DNA of 64,000 nucleotides from an uncultured Bacteroidota bacterium (GCA_903837525.1 CAILUU010000016.1:1-64000); one strand, 5' to 3'. Positions 26,857 through 36,105 are shown, counted from the stretch's first letter. Numbers and translations are program-made. Notes: generated from the letters alone by a model not told the origin.

Positions 26857-27171
26857 TTACAATTTTACATACAAACCAACACCCATTGTATTAGATGCTG
26901 GAGCAACTGAAAGAATATCTTTTATTTTATTTTTAACTACTGCATTAAACACATCAACCGCTTTGTACGTTGCTGCTTTGATTAAAAATTTTACAATTAA
27001 CCCAGTGGCTGCAGTACTTAGAGCTGCTATTAATGGCTTTTGATACTCGGATTTTAACGCTTAATACTTTTCCTAAAATTTGATCAAGATTAATTATTTT
27101 ATTCAAATCAATTTGGGCGTTTGCACTTGTTACAAATAAAATAGCAAAAGCAATTACAGTTATTTTTTCAT
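26857..27171 (-). pseudogene. Broken small exported-protein gene between nuoJ and nuoK
   Basis: The gap holds a gene-like stretch with two frame lesions. After the ATG at 27171 the frame stops at once (ATG AAA AAA TAA); one more A in the A6 run (27163-27168) would give MKKITVIAFAILFVTSANAQ, a perfect signal peptide. It then reads IDLNKIINLDQILGKVL until a second shift near 27061, after which a second frame continues LKSEYQKPLIAALSTAATG and ends VGLYVKL. Restored length is about 105 residues. No family is recognised. Either a decayed gene or two assembly errors. Confidence 0.7.
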
Positions 27172-27194
27172 TTCATTATTTTTAAAAAATTCTT

Positions 27195-27698
27195 TTATTC
27201 TTCTTTTTTACCCATTACCACAGCTCCTATCATAGCACTTAAAAATAAAACGCTACTTATTTCGAAGGGTAAAACAAAATCATTAAATAATGTTTTTCCT
27301 AAATTTTTGATTAAGCCGTAATCGCCAACATTTAGTTGCACAGGGCTTGATACATTTCCTGCTTTATTTATTGCTGCAGTTAACACCAAAAATAAACAAC
27401 CACCTGCAATAATACCTGCAAACTGCATTGTCCTATTTTTTATAGGCTCTGCATTGGCATTTAAATTCATTAACATTACAACAAATAAAAACAATACCAT
27501 AATTGCGCCAGCGTAAACTATAATATTAACAATTGCTAAAAATTGTGCATTTAATAAAATATAATGACCACTAATAGCAAAAAATGTAACAATTAAAAAT
27601 AATACACTATGCACCGGATTTTTTGCAGTAATCACCATTATAGCACTGCCAATTGCCATTGCCGATAAAAACCAAAATAATATTTGTGTAACTCCCAT
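27195..27698 (-). CDS. nuoJ: NADH-quinone oxidoreductase subunit J
   Basis: The 167-residue membrane subunit has five helices and the motif NAQFLAIVNIIVYAGAIMVLFLFVVMLMN, the pi-bulge helix of the family. It lies 66 bases after nuoI. The tail ends in charged residues (GKKEE). Confidence 0.95.
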   Translation of the reverse strand: MGVTQILFWFLSAMAIGSAIMVITAKNPVHSVLFLIVTFFAISGHYILLNAQFLAIVNIIVYAGAIMVLFLFVVMLMNLNANAEPIKNRTMQFAGIIAGGCLFLVLTAAINKAGNVSSPVQLNVGDYGLIKNLGKTLFNDFVLPFEISSVLFLSAMIGAVVMGKKEE

Positions 27699-27764
27699 AA
27701 TATATTAAATCCTAAATTATAAATTCTAAAAACTAACTTTAAAAACAACTTCACTGACCATTTA

Positions 27765-28313
27765 CTACTGACTAGTGACTACTTTATTCCCCCTTGCTTT
27801 TGCATAAGCCTCAGGCTCATTAATTGGATGAGGAATTAGCATTTCTTCTTTTTTATAAATAAATTGTTTACGTTGATAATCGGCTGGTGCAAATGTTTCA
27901 CTTAAATAAATGGCATCTTTAGGGCAAGCCTCTTCGCACAGACCACAAAAAATACAACGCAACATATTTATTTCGTACTTAGCTGCATATTTTTCTTCTT
28001 TATACAAATTCTCTTCCCCATCTTTTCTTTCTGCCGCTTCCATAGTAATAGCCTCTGCTGGACAAGCTACTGCACACAAGCCACAAGCCGTGCAATTTTC
28101 TCTCCCCTCTTCATCTCTATTTAAAATATGTAAGCCTCTAAACACAGGACTAAATGGTCTTGTTTTTTCGGGATAATTAATAGTAGGCTTCTTTTTAAAA
28201 ATATGACTAAATGTTATAGCCATTCCTTTTATAATGGTAGGTAAATACATACGTTCCAATAAATTCATTGGCCTTCTATCTACCTGTTGTGCTTTATTTG
28301 TTAATGCTTGCAT
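27765..28313 (-). CDS. nuoI: NADH-quinone oxidoreductase subunit I
   Basis: The 182-residue ferredoxin-like subunit carries two [4Fe-4S] clusters (N6a, N6b), ligated by C74/C77/C80 with C130 and C120/C123/C126 with C84, in the motifs CTACGLCAVACP and CIFCGLCEEACP. It passes electrons from the peripheral arm towards NuoB. Confidence 0.96.
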   Translation of the reverse strand: MQALTNKAQQVDRRPMNLLERMYLPTIIKGMAITFSHIFKKKPTINYPEKTRPFSPVFRGLHILNRDEEGRENCTACGLCAVACPAEAITMEAAERKDGEENLYKEEKYAAKYEINMLRCIFCGLCEEACPKDAIYLSETFAPADYQRKQFIYKKEEMLIPHPINEPEAYAKARGNKVVTSQ

Positions 28314-28339
28314 ATTTATAAAACCATTTAAGGTTTATC

Positions 28340-29380
28340 TTATTTATTAAAATACAAAATTACTGCCCCTGTTACCAACATATTAAATAATGCTAGAGGA
28401 ATTAAAATTTTCCATCCTAAACGCATTAATTGATCGTATCTAAAACGTGGTATTGTCCAACGAACCCACATAAAGAAAAATAGGAAGGCAACTACTTTTG
28501 CCATTAACACACTTACCCCTAATATTGCAGCCCAGCCCTGAGAGATGGCGCTTTCATCAACAAAAGGGCAATCGTATCCACCAAAAAACAAGGTAGCCAT
28601 TATCACACTACTTACAAACATATTGATATACTCTGCAAATAAATAAAAGCCCAATTTCATACTAGAGTACTCCGTATGATAGCCTCCAATTAATTCATTC
28701 TCTGCTTCTGGTAAATCAAAGGGTGTTCGGTTACATTCTGCAAAAGAACATACTAAAAATATTAAAAACCCAAGTGGCTGTTTAGCAATATTCCACCACC
28801 CATTTTGCTGTTGTACCACCATTTCTTTTAACCCTAAATTGCCTGTAACCATTATTAAAGCAATTAAAGAAATACCCATTGCCAACTCGTAACTTATAAT
28901 TTGAGATGCTGCCCTTAAACCACCCATTAAGGAATACTTATTATTACTTGCCCAGCTACCAATCATTATTCCATACACCCCCATACTTACTACACCAAAT
29001 ACAAATAGAATACCTACATCAATATTAGCAATTTGCAAGGCAATATCTCTGCCAAATAAATGAACTTTATCTCCCCAAGGTATAACTGCACTCGTCATCA
29101 TGGCCGTCATCATGGCCAATGATGGCCCAAGAATAAATAAAAATTTATTAGATAAATTTGGAATGATTTCTTCTTTAAAAAATAATTTTAAGCCATCAGC
29201 TAAAGGTTGTAACAAACCAAAAGGGCCAGCCCTATTTGGTCCACGTCTATCTTGTAAAATAGCAGCCACCTTACGCTCGGCAAATGTAGTGTACATAGCT
29301 ATCCCTAATGAAGCCATTACTACTATTAGTATTAAAACTAATTTTTCTAATATTAAAGCAAAATCTAAAGCTAAAAGCAT
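28340..29380 (-). CDS. nuoH: NADH-quinone oxidoreductase subunit H
   Basis: The 346-residue NuoH forms part of the quinone site. It shows YTTFAERKVAAILQDRRGPNRAGPFGLLQPLADGLK, FAECNRTPFDLPEAENELIGGYHTEYSSM and the C-terminal WVRWTIPRFRYDQLM, all diagnostic. It lies 88 bases after nuoG. Confidence 0.97.
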   Translation of the reverse strand: MLLALDFALILEKLVLILIVVMASLGIAMYTTFAERKVAAILQDRRGPNRAGPFGLLQPLADGLKLFFKEEIIPNLSNKFLFILGPSLAMMTAMMTSAVIPWGDKVHLFGRDIALQIANIDVGILFVFGVVSMGVYGIMIGSWASNNKYSLMGGLRAASQIISYELAMGISLIALIMVTGNLGLKEMVVQQQNGWWNIAKQPLGFLIFLVCSFAECNRTPFDLPEAENELIGGYHTEYSSMKLGFYLFAEYINMFVSSVIMATLFFGGYDCPFVDESAISQGWAAILGVSVLMAKVVAFLFFFMWVRWTIPRFRYDQLMRLGWKILIPLALFNMLVTGAVILYFNK

Positions 29381-29468
29381 ATGTTACTTTAATCTGCTAA
29401 AGGCAGACTTTGATTGTATTTTGTTATAAATATTTTTCACGATCATTTAATATTGAGTGTTTTGCCTT

Positions 29469-30533
29469 TTATTTTTTTGACAAATTAACCCCACTTTCAT
29501 CATGAATGTCCATTAATAATTTTGGCTCTCTGCCGCCCATTACTTTTTGTATAGTTTCGGTTGGCATAACCATTCCTTCGTAATGCCCTTGCGATATTAC
29601 CGAATGACGATTAATTGTTGTTGGTCCTTCAATTATCCAATCGCTTGTTTTCTTTTTATCAAAGCGGCAAGTGTTACAAATCCAACCTGGTTTACTATCG
29701 TAGCTTTGCACTTCTCCCCATTCATCTTTACGGGCTGTTACTCTATAAACATCAGCCCCACGTAACCATAAAGTTGCTTTGCCGCAACATTTAGGGTTTT
29801 CACAATTTCTATTAGCATCTACTGGCTTAGTAAACCAAACTCTATTTTTAAAACGAAACGTTTTATCGGTTAATGCACCTACTGGGCAAACATCAATCAT
29901 ATTTCCACTAAAGTCGTTATCAATAGCTTTAGAAATATAAGTAGATATTTCTGCATGATCACCTCTATCTAAAATACCATGTACTCTTGTATCCGTTAAT
30001 TGATCGGCAACATACGTACATCTGTAACAAAGTATACACCTTGTCATGTGTAATTGAATGTAAGGACCAATATCTTCTTTCTCAAATGTTCTTCTTTTAA
30101 ACTCATAACGAGTACCTTCTTTACCGTGGCTGTAACCTAAATCTTGCAAATGGCATTCTCCAGCTTGGTCACAAATTGGGCAATCTAAGGGATGATTAAG
30201 TAATAAAAATTCTACCACTCCAGCTCTTGCATCCTTTACTTTATCGCTAGTAATATTTTTAACCTCCATACCATCCATTACACCTGTACGGCAACTTGCT
30301 ACTAACTTTGGCATTGGTCTAGGGTCTTTTTCGCTACCCTTACTAACCTCTACTAAACAAGTACGGCATTTACCACCACTCCCTTCCAACTTGCTGTAAT
30401 AGCACATTGCAGGCGGAGTTACATCGCCGCCAATTTGCCTCGCAGCAGTTAAAATAGATGTACCAGGGGCAACATCAATAGTAATGTTGTCGATGGTTAC
30501 TTTAAACGTAGATTTTGGTTTTATTTCACTCAT
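29469..30533 (-). CDS. nuoG: NADH-quinone oxidoreductase subunit G, short form
   Basis: The product has 354 residues with the ATG at 30533 (a TTG at 30542 is an alternative). It carries the N-terminal Fe-S part of NuoG: the [2Fe-2S] site CYYSKLEGSGGKCRTC plus SCRTG, the His-Cys3 site HPLDCPICDQAGECHL, the [4Fe-4S] site CILCYRC with a later CPVGAL, and a further CENPKCCGK...CNTC set. The large molybdopterin-like domain of E. coli NuoG (about 900 residues) is absent, as in other Bacteroidota. Confidence 0.94.
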   Translation of the reverse strand: MSEIKPKSTFKVTIDNITIDVAPGTSILTAARQIGGDVTPPAMCYYSKLEGSGGKCRTCLVEVSKGSEKDPRPMPKLVASCRTGVMDGMEVKNITSDKVKDARAGVVEFLLLNHPLDCPICDQAGECHLQDLGYSHGKEGTRYEFKRRTFEKEDIGPYIQLHMTRCILCYRCTYVADQLTDTRVHGILDRGDHAEISTYISKAIDNDFSGNMIDVCPVGALTDKTFRFKNRVWFTKPVDANRNCENPKCCGKATLWLRGADVYRVTARKDEWGEVQSYDSKPGWICNTCRFDKKKTSDWIIEGPTTINRHSVISQGHYEGMVMPTETIQKVMGGREPKLLMDIHDESGVNLSKK

Positions 30534-30536
30534 ATA

Positions 30537-30560
30537 CCCCAAACCCCTAAAGGGGCTTTT
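30537..30560. repeat. CCCCTAAAGGGG palindromic element
   Basis: CCCCAAA, CCCCTAAAGGGG (30544-30555) and CTTTT directly before the nuoG start, the same orientation as the copy at 21544. Confidence 0.7.
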
Positions 30561-30635
30561 AAGATTTTAATTATTAAAACTTCTTTTATTTAACTTAACA
30601 ACTATTAAAAATTGTTAAGCTTTTTAAACCCAGTA

Positions 30636-30648
30636 CCCCCTTAGGGGG
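30636..30648. repeat. CCCCCTTAGGGGG palindrome
   Basis: A related G/C palindrome directly after nuoF, ten bases from its stop. With the copy at 30537 it flanks the nuoF-nuoG gap. Confidence 0.6.
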
Positions 30649-30658
30649 GCGGAGGGAG

Positions 30659-32017
30659 TTAAACTAATTCTGGAATATGAATTGGATCCGCATAATGCCC
30701 CACTCCAAAATTTCTAGTCAAACACTCAATTGGGTTATTTACATGCCACTCAAACTCCTCTCTAAAATGCCTAATGGCTGCCGCAACTGGCCAAGCAGCT
30801 GCATCTCCAAGTGGGCAAATTGTATTCCCTTCAATTTTGCGTTGTATATCCCAAAGCAAATCTATATCACTTATTTTACCTTTCCCATTTTCTATATTTA
30901 ATAATATTTTTTCCATCCAACCTGTACCCTCACGGCAAGGGCTACACTGTCCACAACTTTCGTGGCGATAAAACCTTGCGAGGCTGTAGGTGTTACGAAC
31001 AATACATTGGTCTTCATCTAAAACAATAAAACCTCCACTACCCATCATACTACCTGTGGCAAAGCCCCCATCGGCAAGACTTTCATAATTCATTAATCGT
31101 TTTTCTCCTTTGGCGGTAGTTAGTAATAAATTGGCTGGTAAAATGGGTACAGATGAACCACCAGGTATGCAAGCTTTTAATTTTTTGCCATTTTTTATTC
31201 CCCCACACCATTCATCACTATAAATAAATTCTTCAACGCTAATGGTCATATCAATTTCGTACACACCTGGTTTATTAATGTTGCCACAAGCGCTAATTAA
31301 TTTTGTACCCGTACTTTTTCCTATACCAATTTTTGCATACTCATCTCCACCATCATTTATTATTGGAACAAGTGCAGCAATAGTTTCTACATTATTTACA
31401 ACCGTTGGTCTTTTCCAAACCCCTTCAATTGCAGGGAACGGCGGCTTAATTCTTGGATTACCCCTTTTTCCCTCCAAACTTTCTATCAATGCGGTTTCTT
31501 CGCCACAAATGTATGCACCGGCACCACGGTGAACATAAATTTCACAATCGAATCCAGTACCCAAAATATTTTTACCCAAAAAGCCATTATTTTTTGCTTC
31601 TTGTATGGCTTGTTGTAAAATATCAACAATCCAAGCATATTCACCACGTATATATATATACGAAACGTTGCTACCTAATGCAAAGGACGTCACAATCATT
31701 CCCTCAATTAAAATATGTGGAATAAATTCCATTAAGTATCTATCCTTAAATGTACCCGGTTCGCTTTCATCGGCATTTACAACTAAATGGCGTGGCACAC
31801 CTTCGGGCTTGGCAATGAAACTCCATTTTAAACCAGCAGGAAAACCAGCACCACCTCTACCTCGTAACCCACTTTTCTTTACTTCCTCCACAATGGTTTC
31901 TGGCGACATAGATTTTAATGCCTTTTCTACACTGCGATAACCACCTTCACGGCGATACACATCATACAAACGAATGTTTTCTACGTGTTCTTTTTCTAAT
32001 AATAATTTTCTACTCAT
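30659..32017 (-). CDS. nuoF: NADH-quinone oxidoreductase subunit F
   Basis: The 452-residue flavoprotein oxidises NADH with FMN. It shows SGLRGRGGAGFPAGLKW (FMN), the NADH-binding stretch VVNADESEPGTFKDR, AYICGEETALIESLEGK, and the [4Fe-4S] N3 site ESCGQCSPCREGTGW with a later Cys in NTICPLGD. It lies downstream of an NTF2-like gene that separates it from nuoE. Confidence 0.97.
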   Translation of the reverse strand: MSRKLLLEKEHVENIRLYDVYRREGGYRSVEKALKSMSPETIVEEVKKSGLRGRGGAGFPAGLKWSFIAKPEGVPRHLVVNADESEPGTFKDRYLMEFIPHILIEGMIVTSFALGSNVSYIYIRGEYAWIVDILQQAIQEAKNNGFLGKNILGTGFDCEIYVHRGAGAYICGEETALIESLEGKRGNPRIKPPFPAIEGVWKRPTVVNNVETIAALVPIINDGGDEYAKIGIGKSTGTKLISACGNINKPGVYEIDMTISVEEFIYSDEWCGGIKNGKKLKACIPGGSSVPILPANLLLTTAKGEKRLMNYESLADGGFATGSMMGSGGFIVLDEDQCIVRNTYSLARFYRHESCGQCSPCREGTGWMEKILLNIENGKGKISDIDLLWDIQRKIEGNTICPLGDAAAWPVAAAIRHFREEFEWHVNNPIECLTRNFGVGHYADPIHIPELV

Positions 32018-32095
32018 TCTAATTCAAAAGTTAAAATCAAAATTCAAAAGGTTGCTTTTAATGGGCAAATTTTTTGAATTTTTAATTTAGATTTT

Positions 32096-32518
32096 TTAAT
32101 TTTTAACCGACTGCCTTGCAAACAACAACCAGCGTTTTCCTTTTTTCACCCACACTTCTAATACTTTTAAATTATAGGTTATTCTACTATCTTTCAATGA
32201 AGCCTCAATAGCTGCTACAAAACGAACATTTGCTATATTACCATTGGAACTTACCTTAATACTATCTTCTTTAAACGATTGATAAGAAATATAATTTGTT
32301 TCCAAATTTTTAATCATATCCGTTTTTGTTTCTACCCAACCATTGCTATGTCCGTAACTCAACGATTTATCTGTTTGTTGGTTAATAGAAATCGTATTCT
32401 TATTTACCAATGCTTGGTGAAATTCTTTTACAGTTGTTAGTAGTTTTTGCTCATCGGCAGTTTGTGCAACTACACAAATTGATAAAGACAAGAATAATAT
32501 CGTAAATATATATTTCAT
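32096..32518 (-). CDS. Exported NTF2-like (DUF4440) protein inside the nuo operon
   Basis: The 140-residue protein has a signal peptide (MKYIFTILFLSLSICVVAQ) and an NTF2-like cone fold, with LTTVKEFHQALVNKN at the start and VLEVWVKKGKRWLLFARQSV at the end, the DUF4440 pattern. Its ATG overlaps the nuoE stop (TAATG), so it is translated from the nuo message. Complex I peripheral subunits are cytoplasmic, so an exported product here is unexpected. Function unknown; it may serve assembly or be a hitch-hiker. Confidence 0.85.
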   Translation of the reverse strand: MKYIFTILFLSLSICVVAQTADEQKLLTTVKEFHQALVNKNTISINQQTDKSLSYGHSNGWVETKTDMIKNLETNYISYQSFKEDSIKVSSNGNIANVRFVAAIEASLKDSRITYNLKVLEVWVKKGKRWLLFARQSVKN

Positions 32519-33012
32519 TAATTTGCTTTTGCTCTACACTCTTCAATTATCGAATCTACTTTTGCTTTTGTTAGATGTTCTCTGTAATGTTTACCCAACT
32601 GCATCATGGGTGCATAACCACATGCTCCTAAACATTCTACAGTTTTTAACGTAAACATTCCATCGGTGGTAGTTTCGCCAACACCAATGTTTAGTTTTTG
32701 TTTTATGTAATCAATAATACTATCGCTACCGCTTACCATACATGGCCCAGTGTGGCAAACTTCAAACATATATTTACCTACAGGTTTTAAATTGTACATG
32801 CTATAAAAACTAGCTACTTCATACACTTCAATAGGTTCTATATTTAAAAGTGTGGCTACATAATCCATTACAGGTACATCTAACCAACCCCCAAATTCAT
32901 CTTGTGCCATGTGTAATACAGGCAGCAAGGCACTTTTTTGTTTGCCCTCTGGATAACGACTTATTATTTCCGCTACTTTATCTAAACTATTTTTTGAAAA
33001 TAACACACTCAT
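32518..33012 (-). CDS. nuoE: NADH-quinone oxidoreductase subunit E
   Basis: The 164-residue subunit holds the [2Fe-2S] cluster N1a through CHTGPC and VECLGACGYAP, and an N-terminal helical part typical of NuoE (YPEGKQKSALLPVLHMAQDEFGGW). It is next to nuoD, 27 bases away, and overlaps the NTF2-like gene by one base. Confidence 0.96.
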   Translation of the reverse strand: MSVLFSKNSLDKVAEIISRYPEGKQKSALLPVLHMAQDEFGGWLDVPVMDYVATLLNIEPIEVYEVASFYSMYNLKPVGKYMFEVCHTGPCMVSGSDSIIDYIKQKLNIGVGETTTDGMFTLKTVECLGACGYAPMMQLGKHYREHLTKAKVDSIIEECRAKAN

Positions 33013-33039
33013 AATTGAACATTCTTAATTCATAATTTT

Positions 33040-34275
33040 TTACGCATCTAATTCGCCGGCAATTAAATTTAAACTACTCATGGTTATTACAGCATCACTT
33101 AACATGCCGCCTTGTATTAACTCGGGGTAAGCTTGATAATAAATAAAACATGGTCTGCGAAAATGTAAACGATAAGGCGTTCTTCCTCCATCGCTAATTA
33201 AATAAAAACCTAACTCGCCATTTGCTCCTTCTACGCTATTATATACTTCGCCAACGGGTATTTCGGTTTCTCCCATTACTATTTTAAAATGGTAAATTAG
33301 GGCTTCCATTTTGGTATACACATCTTTCTTTTCAGGCAAATAATAGGCTGGTACATCTGCATGATAAATTTCTGACTCTGCACCTTTCATATCTTGAACT
33401 TTACGATACGCTTGTTCAATAATGCTAAGGCTTTGCCACATCTCTTGATTACGCACTAAAAATCTATCATAACAATCGCCTGTTGTACCCACAGGTATAG
33501 TAAAATCAAAATCTTGATAGCTGCTATATGGTGTATGCACCCGAACATCGTAATCTATTCCTGCGGCACGTAAATTAGGCCCTGTAAAGCCATAATTTAA
33601 TGCTCTTTCGCCAGTAATTGGCCCACAACCAATGGTACGTTCCATAAAAATACGGTTACGTGTAAATAAGTTTTCAAACTCTTTTAACGTTGGGGCATAG
33701 CCGCTTTTTTTATCTAGAAATTTTTCTAATTTTTCGAACGCCGCATTTGTGAAATTGCGTTCAAAACCGCCAATACGGCCAATATTAGTAGTAAGACGGG
33801 AGCCACATACTTCTTCATATATTTCATAAATTAATTCTCTAAATTGCATTACATATAAAAATCCGCTAAATGCTCCACTATCTACCCCAACAATTGAATT
33901 GCAAATTAAATGGTCGCTAATTCTGGATAGTTCCATAATTATTACTCGTAAATAATCTACTCTTTTTGGTGTAGTTACACCTAATAATTTTTCGCAAGTT
34001 AAATGCCAACCCATATTATTTATGGGAGATGAGCAATAGTTTAGTCGATCGGTAATTGGTGTAATTTGATATAAGGGTCTGTGCTCAGCTAATTTTTCAA
34101 ATGCCCTATGAATATAGCCTACCGTGCTTGTAGCTTTTAAAATACGTTCGCCATCCAACTCCAAAATATTTTGAAATACACCATGTGTTGCAGGATGCGT
34201 TGGCCCTAAATTAAGCGTTGTTGTTTGCTTTTCAATTGAGCCCTCTGGTAATAATATATGTGATGTGTCTGTCAT
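33040..34275 (-). CDS. nuoD: NADH-quinone oxidoreductase subunit D
   Basis: The 411-residue 49-kDa-type subunit lines the quinone site. It shows LNLGPTHPATHG, GYIHRAFEKLAEHR, YCSSPINNMGWHLTCEKLLG and the C-terminal DPVMGEVD-like end ISSLN...IAGELDA. Separated from nuoC by a palindrome-containing gap of 125 bases. Confidence 0.97.
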   Translation of the reverse strand: MTDTSHILLPEGSIEKQTTTLNLGPTHPATHGVFQNILELDGERILKATSTVGYIHRAFEKLAEHRPLYQITPITDRLNYCSSPINNMGWHLTCEKLLGVTTPKRVDYLRVIIMELSRISDHLICNSIVGVDSGAFSGFLYVMQFRELIYEIYEEVCGSRLTTNIGRIGGFERNFTNAAFEKLEKFLDKKSGYAPTLKEFENLFTRNRIFMERTIGCGPITGERALNYGFTGPNLRAAGIDYDVRVHTPYSSYQDFDFTIPVGTTGDCYDRFLVRNQEMWQSLSIIEQAYRKVQDMKGAESEIYHADVPAYYLPEKKDVYTKMEALIYHFKIVMGETEIPVGEVYNSVEGANGELGFYLISDGGRTPYRLHFRRPCFIYYQAYPELIQGGMLSDAVITMSSLNLIAGELDA

Positions 34276-34276
34276 G

Positions 34277-34300
34277 CCCCTATATCCCCTAAAGGAGACT
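34277..34300. repeat. Degenerate CCCCTAAAGGAG palindrome
   Basis: CCCCTATATCCCCTAAAGGA and then GACTTT, just before the nuoD start. A mutated member of the CCCCTAAAGGGG family. Confidence 0.55.
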
Positions 34301-34371
34301 TTAATTATATTTTATTAAAATATTAAAAATTTCATTCTTACTATTAATTTATGACGCTTTGCAATTTACAG

Positions 34372-34402
34372 CCCAAAAGCCCCTTTAGGGGTTTGGGGTT
34401 TT
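34372..34402. repeat. CCCCTTTAGGGG palindrome, opposite orientation
   Basis: AGCCCCTTTAGGGG (core 34380-34391) followed by TTTGGGG, the reverse complement of the copies at 21544 and 30537. It begins a few bases after the nuoC stop. Confidence 0.65.
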
Positions 34403-34898
34403 AACGTCCGAACATTTCATCATCTTTATCAATTCTTGTTTGATCCTCTAAAGGAAACTCTTTACGCATTGGAAAATAATCCATTTCATCAACATTTAAT
34501 ATGCGTATTAAATTTGGATGACCGACAAAATTTACTCCAAAAAAATCATAGGTTTCTCTTTCCATAAAATTAGCTGATTGGTACAATGCTGTTGCACTAT
34601 AAACATCTGGCTTTTCTATGGGTACAAAAACTTTAAAGCGTATTCTAACATTTGCATTTAAATTATGTAAATGATAAACTACGGCCAACTCCTCCCCTTT
34701 TTGAAGAGGATAATGTACGGCTTGTAAATCAGTTAAAAATTGAAATCTCAATTCTTCATCATCATACAAAAACTGCATTACTTTTAAATTTAATTCGGCA
34801 AGTGCAGTAAATGTAAGCATCCCGTAAGGCTCCTCCCAATTAGTTAGTGCATCGCCAAATTTTGCAGTAAGTTTTTCTTTTACAAATGTATTATCCAT
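34401..34898 (-). CDS. nuoC: NADH-quinone oxidoreductase subunit C
   Basis: The 165-residue 30-kDa-type subunit has the signature ERETYDFFGVNFVGHPNLIRIL and ends MRKEFPLEDQTRID. It is a separate protein, not fused to NuoD as in E. coli. Confidence 0.95.
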   Translation of the reverse strand: MDNTFVKEKLTAKFGDALTNWEEPYGMLTFTALAELNLKVMQFLYDDEELRFQFLTDLQAVHYPLQKGEELAVVYHLHNLNANVRIRFKVFVPIEKPDVYSATALYQSANFMERETYDFFGVNFVGHPNLIRILNVDEMDYFPMRKEFPLEDQTRIDKDDEMFGR

Positions 34899-34923
34899 AA
34901 CCCAAAACCCTAAATGGGCTTTT
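34899..34923. repeat. Degenerate copy of the palindromic element
   Basis: ACCCAAAACCCTAAATGGGCTTTTT directly before the nuoC start follows the same pattern (C-run, TAAA, G-run, CTTTT) with shorter runs. Confidence 0.5.
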
Positions 34924-34981
34924 TATATCTTTTTATAATTGATTATTACTTGATCCCAGTACACTTTAAGAGTGCAAGGGT

Positions 34982-35545
34982 TTATTGTATTCCATAACTA
35001 GCTAGTAACTCCTTGTATTGATCGCTATGCCTTCTCCTCAACCCTTCTGCATTTACTAACTCTTGTATCTTCATAAACCCATCAATATAAGCTTCTGGCC
35101 TTGGTGGGCAACCAGGCACATATACGTCTACAGGAATTACTTGATCTATACCTTGTAAAACTGAGTAGGTATCAAAAATACCACCGCTACTTGCACAAGC
35201 CCCTACACTCATAACCCAACGAGGTTCTGCCATTTGTAAATACACTTGACGTAAAACAGGCCCCATTTTTTTTGAAATAGTGCCCATTACCATTAGTAAA
35301 TCGCATTGACGTGGACTAAAACTCATACGCTCTGCACCAAAACGGGCAATATCGTAATGACTGGCAGCAGTTGCCATAAACTCAATACCGCAGCAGCTTG
35401 TAGCAAAGGGCATTGGCCAAATACTATTTTTTCGAGCAAGGCTTACTACTTTTTCGAAATTAGTTGCCATAAATCCTTCGCCCATATACCCCTCAGGTAT
35501 ACCCTCAAATTTTATAGTGTTGTTATATTGTACCGGCCTGCTCAT
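34982..35545 (-). CDS. nuoB: NADH-quinone oxidoreductase subunit B
   Basis: The 187-residue subunit carries cluster N2, the last before quinone: adjacent Cys in FATSCCGIEFM, then SVGACASSGG and VPGCPPRPEA. It lies 32 bases after nuoA. Confidence 0.97.
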   Translation of the reverse strand: MSRPVQYNNTIKFEGIPEGYMGEGFMATNFEKVVSLARKNSIWPMPFATSCCGIEFMATAASHYDIARFGAERMSFSPRQCDLLMVMGTISKKMGPVLRQVYLQMAEPRWVMSVGACASSGGIFDTYSVLQGIDQVIPVDVYVPGCPPRPEAYIDGFMKIQELVNAEGLRRRHSDQYKELLASYGIQ

Positions 35546-35577
35546 AATGTGATAATTTGTTAATCATTTAATCATTC

Positions 35578-35973
35578 TTAATCTTCCCAATTTAAAGCAC
35601 CTTTTTTTATAATATAAACAAACCCTATAATAAAAAGAGACACAAACATTACTACTGCCATAAAACCTTGCCAACCGAGCTCTCTAAAATTTACTGCATA
35701 AGGGTAAAAGAAAATAACTTCAACATCAAACAAAACAAATAAAATAGCAACCAAAAAATATTTAATAGCCATTGGTTGACGGGCATTTCCTTTAATATCT
35801 ATACCACTCTCAAAATTTTGAAGTTTATCGTCGGTTACACGTTTTGGTCCTAGCCAGTTAGATAAAACCATTATAAACGTAACCAACCCTATTGCAAACA
35901 GTAATTGAATAGCAATTGGTAAATAGTTAGATGCACTATTTGTATTGACTATTTGAAGAAAGAATGGATTCAT
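35578..35973 (-). CDS. nuoA: NADH-quinone oxidoreductase subunit A
   Basis: The 131-residue membrane subunit has three helices and FESGIDIKGNARQPMAIKYFLVAILFVLFDVEVIF, with the conserved Glu and Asp of the NuoA loop and second helix. It is the first gene of the nuo operon, following a -7 promoter box at 36010-36003. Confidence 0.96.
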   Translation of the reverse strand: MNPFFLQIVNTNSASNYLPIAIQLLFAIGLVTFIMVLSNWLGPKRVTDDKLQNFESGIDIKGNARQPMAIKYFLVAILFVLFDVEVIFFYPYAVNFRELGWQGFMAVVMFVSLFIIGFVYIIKKGALNWED

Positions 35974-36002
35974 GATAATATTAATTCAAGGGTATTAGGC
36001 AG

Positions 36003-36010
36003 CAAAATTA
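36003..36010 (-). promoter_or_regulatory. Promoter -7 box for the nuo operon
   Basis: TAATTTTG on the minus strand matches TAnnTTTG exactly, 29 bases upstream of the nuoA ATG. No clear -33 element. Confidence 0.5.
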
Positions 36011-36105
36011 AGGCAGCAACAGCAATATTCCATAGGGTATAACAAAAAGCCAGTAATGTTGTTTGTTTTTGGGCATTTTTAATTTATTTTGCTTTTGGAG
36101 TTACT

